Assembly (NCBI GenBank): GCA_026770585.1
Contig: MU646372.1
Coordinates: forward strand, 314,448 to 328,272
DNA length: 13,825 nt
Direction of reading: 5' to 3'
DNA from: Baffinella frigidus
Taxonomy: Eukaryota > Cryptophyceae > Cryptomonadales > Baffinellaceae
The notes beneath the pieces were generated by a model, which ran no database searches, was not told where the DNA came from, and saw only the letters and a program-made list of their open reading frames with translations. Positions 13,438 to 13,825 of the stretch are shown one piece after another. The stretch's first letter is position 1. Every line of letters begins with the position of its first letter. Both the position numbers and the translations under genes were made by a program.

Positions 13438-13492
13438 GCGGAGGAAGCGGGGACAGAGCACGGGACCATTTCCCCGATGGTCGGACGCGCCC
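13438..13492 (+). pseudogene. Partial copy of exon 4 (5' part with acceptor)
   Basis: 55 bp identical to 13658-13712, with the acceptor side gctcgcag also conserved (gcttgcag in the intact exon). It encodes AEEAGTEHGTISPMVGRA and then diverges. The offset is exactly 220 bp. Upstream 5' exon echo, probably recent because it has no substitutions. Confidence 0.88.
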
Positions 13493-13534
13493 GTGTACAT
13501 CATGATCTACGCTAGACCTGAGGGGAGGCTATCG

Positions 13535-13620
13535 CAAAAGTCAACTCCCCCTGGGCGCACCCCGTCAACTTTTGCCAACTTCCCGAAATGTCCGGGGTTC
13601 TGCCGTTGAGTTGACTTTTG
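13535..13620. repeat. 86-bp inverted-repeat element (CAAAAGTCAACTC ends)
   Basis: Perfect 13-bp ends CAAAAGTCAACTC / GAGTTGACTTTTG, with a third GTCAACTTTTGCC word inside. Lies between the exon 4 copy and exon 4. The ends resemble the interior of family B MITEs. Confidence 0.65.
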
Positions 13621-13657
13621 ATTGGCCACCATCACGTCTAAAGTGGATCGCTTGCAG

Positions 13658-13756
13658 GCGGAGGAAGCGGGGACAGAGCACGGGACCATTTCCCCGATGG
13701 TCGGACGCGCCCTCGCCAGGGACATGATTGCCAAGGAACGCATTCTCAATGGCGAG
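13658..13756 (+). CDS. Unknown protein, exon 4
   Basis: 33 codons, phase 0 on both sides, acceptor cgcttgcag|GCG and donor GGCGAG|gtctct, followed at once by a (CT)n tract. The peptide is AEEAGTEHGTISPMVGRALA then RDMIAKERILNGE. It joins exon 3 (...ASIKK) in frame. No recognised motif; charged, helical. The gene has no stop in the window and continues to the right. Confidence 0.65.
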
Positions 13757-13757
13757 G

Positions 13758-13799
<42 letters not shown>

Positions 13800-13825
13800 G
13801 CTCTCTCTCTCTCTCTCTCTCTCTT
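13757..13825. repeat. (CT)n microsatellite
   Basis: CT repeats with two short interruptions run to the window edge, beginning at the exon 4 donor. Confidence 0.97.

Overview
This is nuclear DNA from a eukaryote. Coding information sits in short exons of 57 to 269 nt. Most are bounded by GT..AG, and introns are 0.2 to 2 kb long and packed with microsatellites, minisatellites and small inverted-repeat transposons. There is no bacterial-style operon, tRNA, rRNA or CRISPR array. The GC-rich exons, the microbial-type glutamate-receptor-like channel and the repeat load fit a unicellular or multicellular alga. A repeat-rich marine green alga is my guess, but the sequence does not prove it.

Two divergent genes leave a 183-bp intergenic interval (10353-10535). 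The minus-strand gene runs leftwards from ATG 10352. It encodes a protein of the ionotropic glutamate receptor / glutamate-receptor-like channel family (iGluR/GLR). In protein order its exons are: signal peptide plus first part of ligand lobe S1 (10352-9798, possibly with a 96-nt intron); S1 pieces (9460-9400 and 8391-8309); end of S1 plus first half of helix M1 (6736-6581); probable M1 end (5156-5076, uncertain); pore loop (4826-4720); helix M3 with a YTGNLSATLT signature (3689-3609); and S2 pieces (2038-1913, 1522-1442, 700-644). Position order equals protein order, and intron phases match at every junction except the one into the pore exon. The end of S2 and the last helix are not seen, so the gene probably continues beyond base 1.

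The plus-strand gene starts at ATG 10536. It has four recognisable phase-0 exons (10536-10718, 11001-11066, 12363-12476, 13658-13756) and probably runs off the right edge. I do not recognise the protein; it looks soluble, helical and charged.

The striking property of the window is that most exons of both genes have diverged partial copies in the flanking intron. Copies of an exon's 5' end, with the acceptor site, lie upstream. Copies of its 3' end, with the donor site, lie downstream. This is the pattern expected if introns grew by local tandem duplications with one breakpoint inside the exon. A dispersed repeat with an (AAG)n tail (called R here) lies at several duplication junctions. At least seven families of short terminal-inverted-repeat elements fill the remaining introns.
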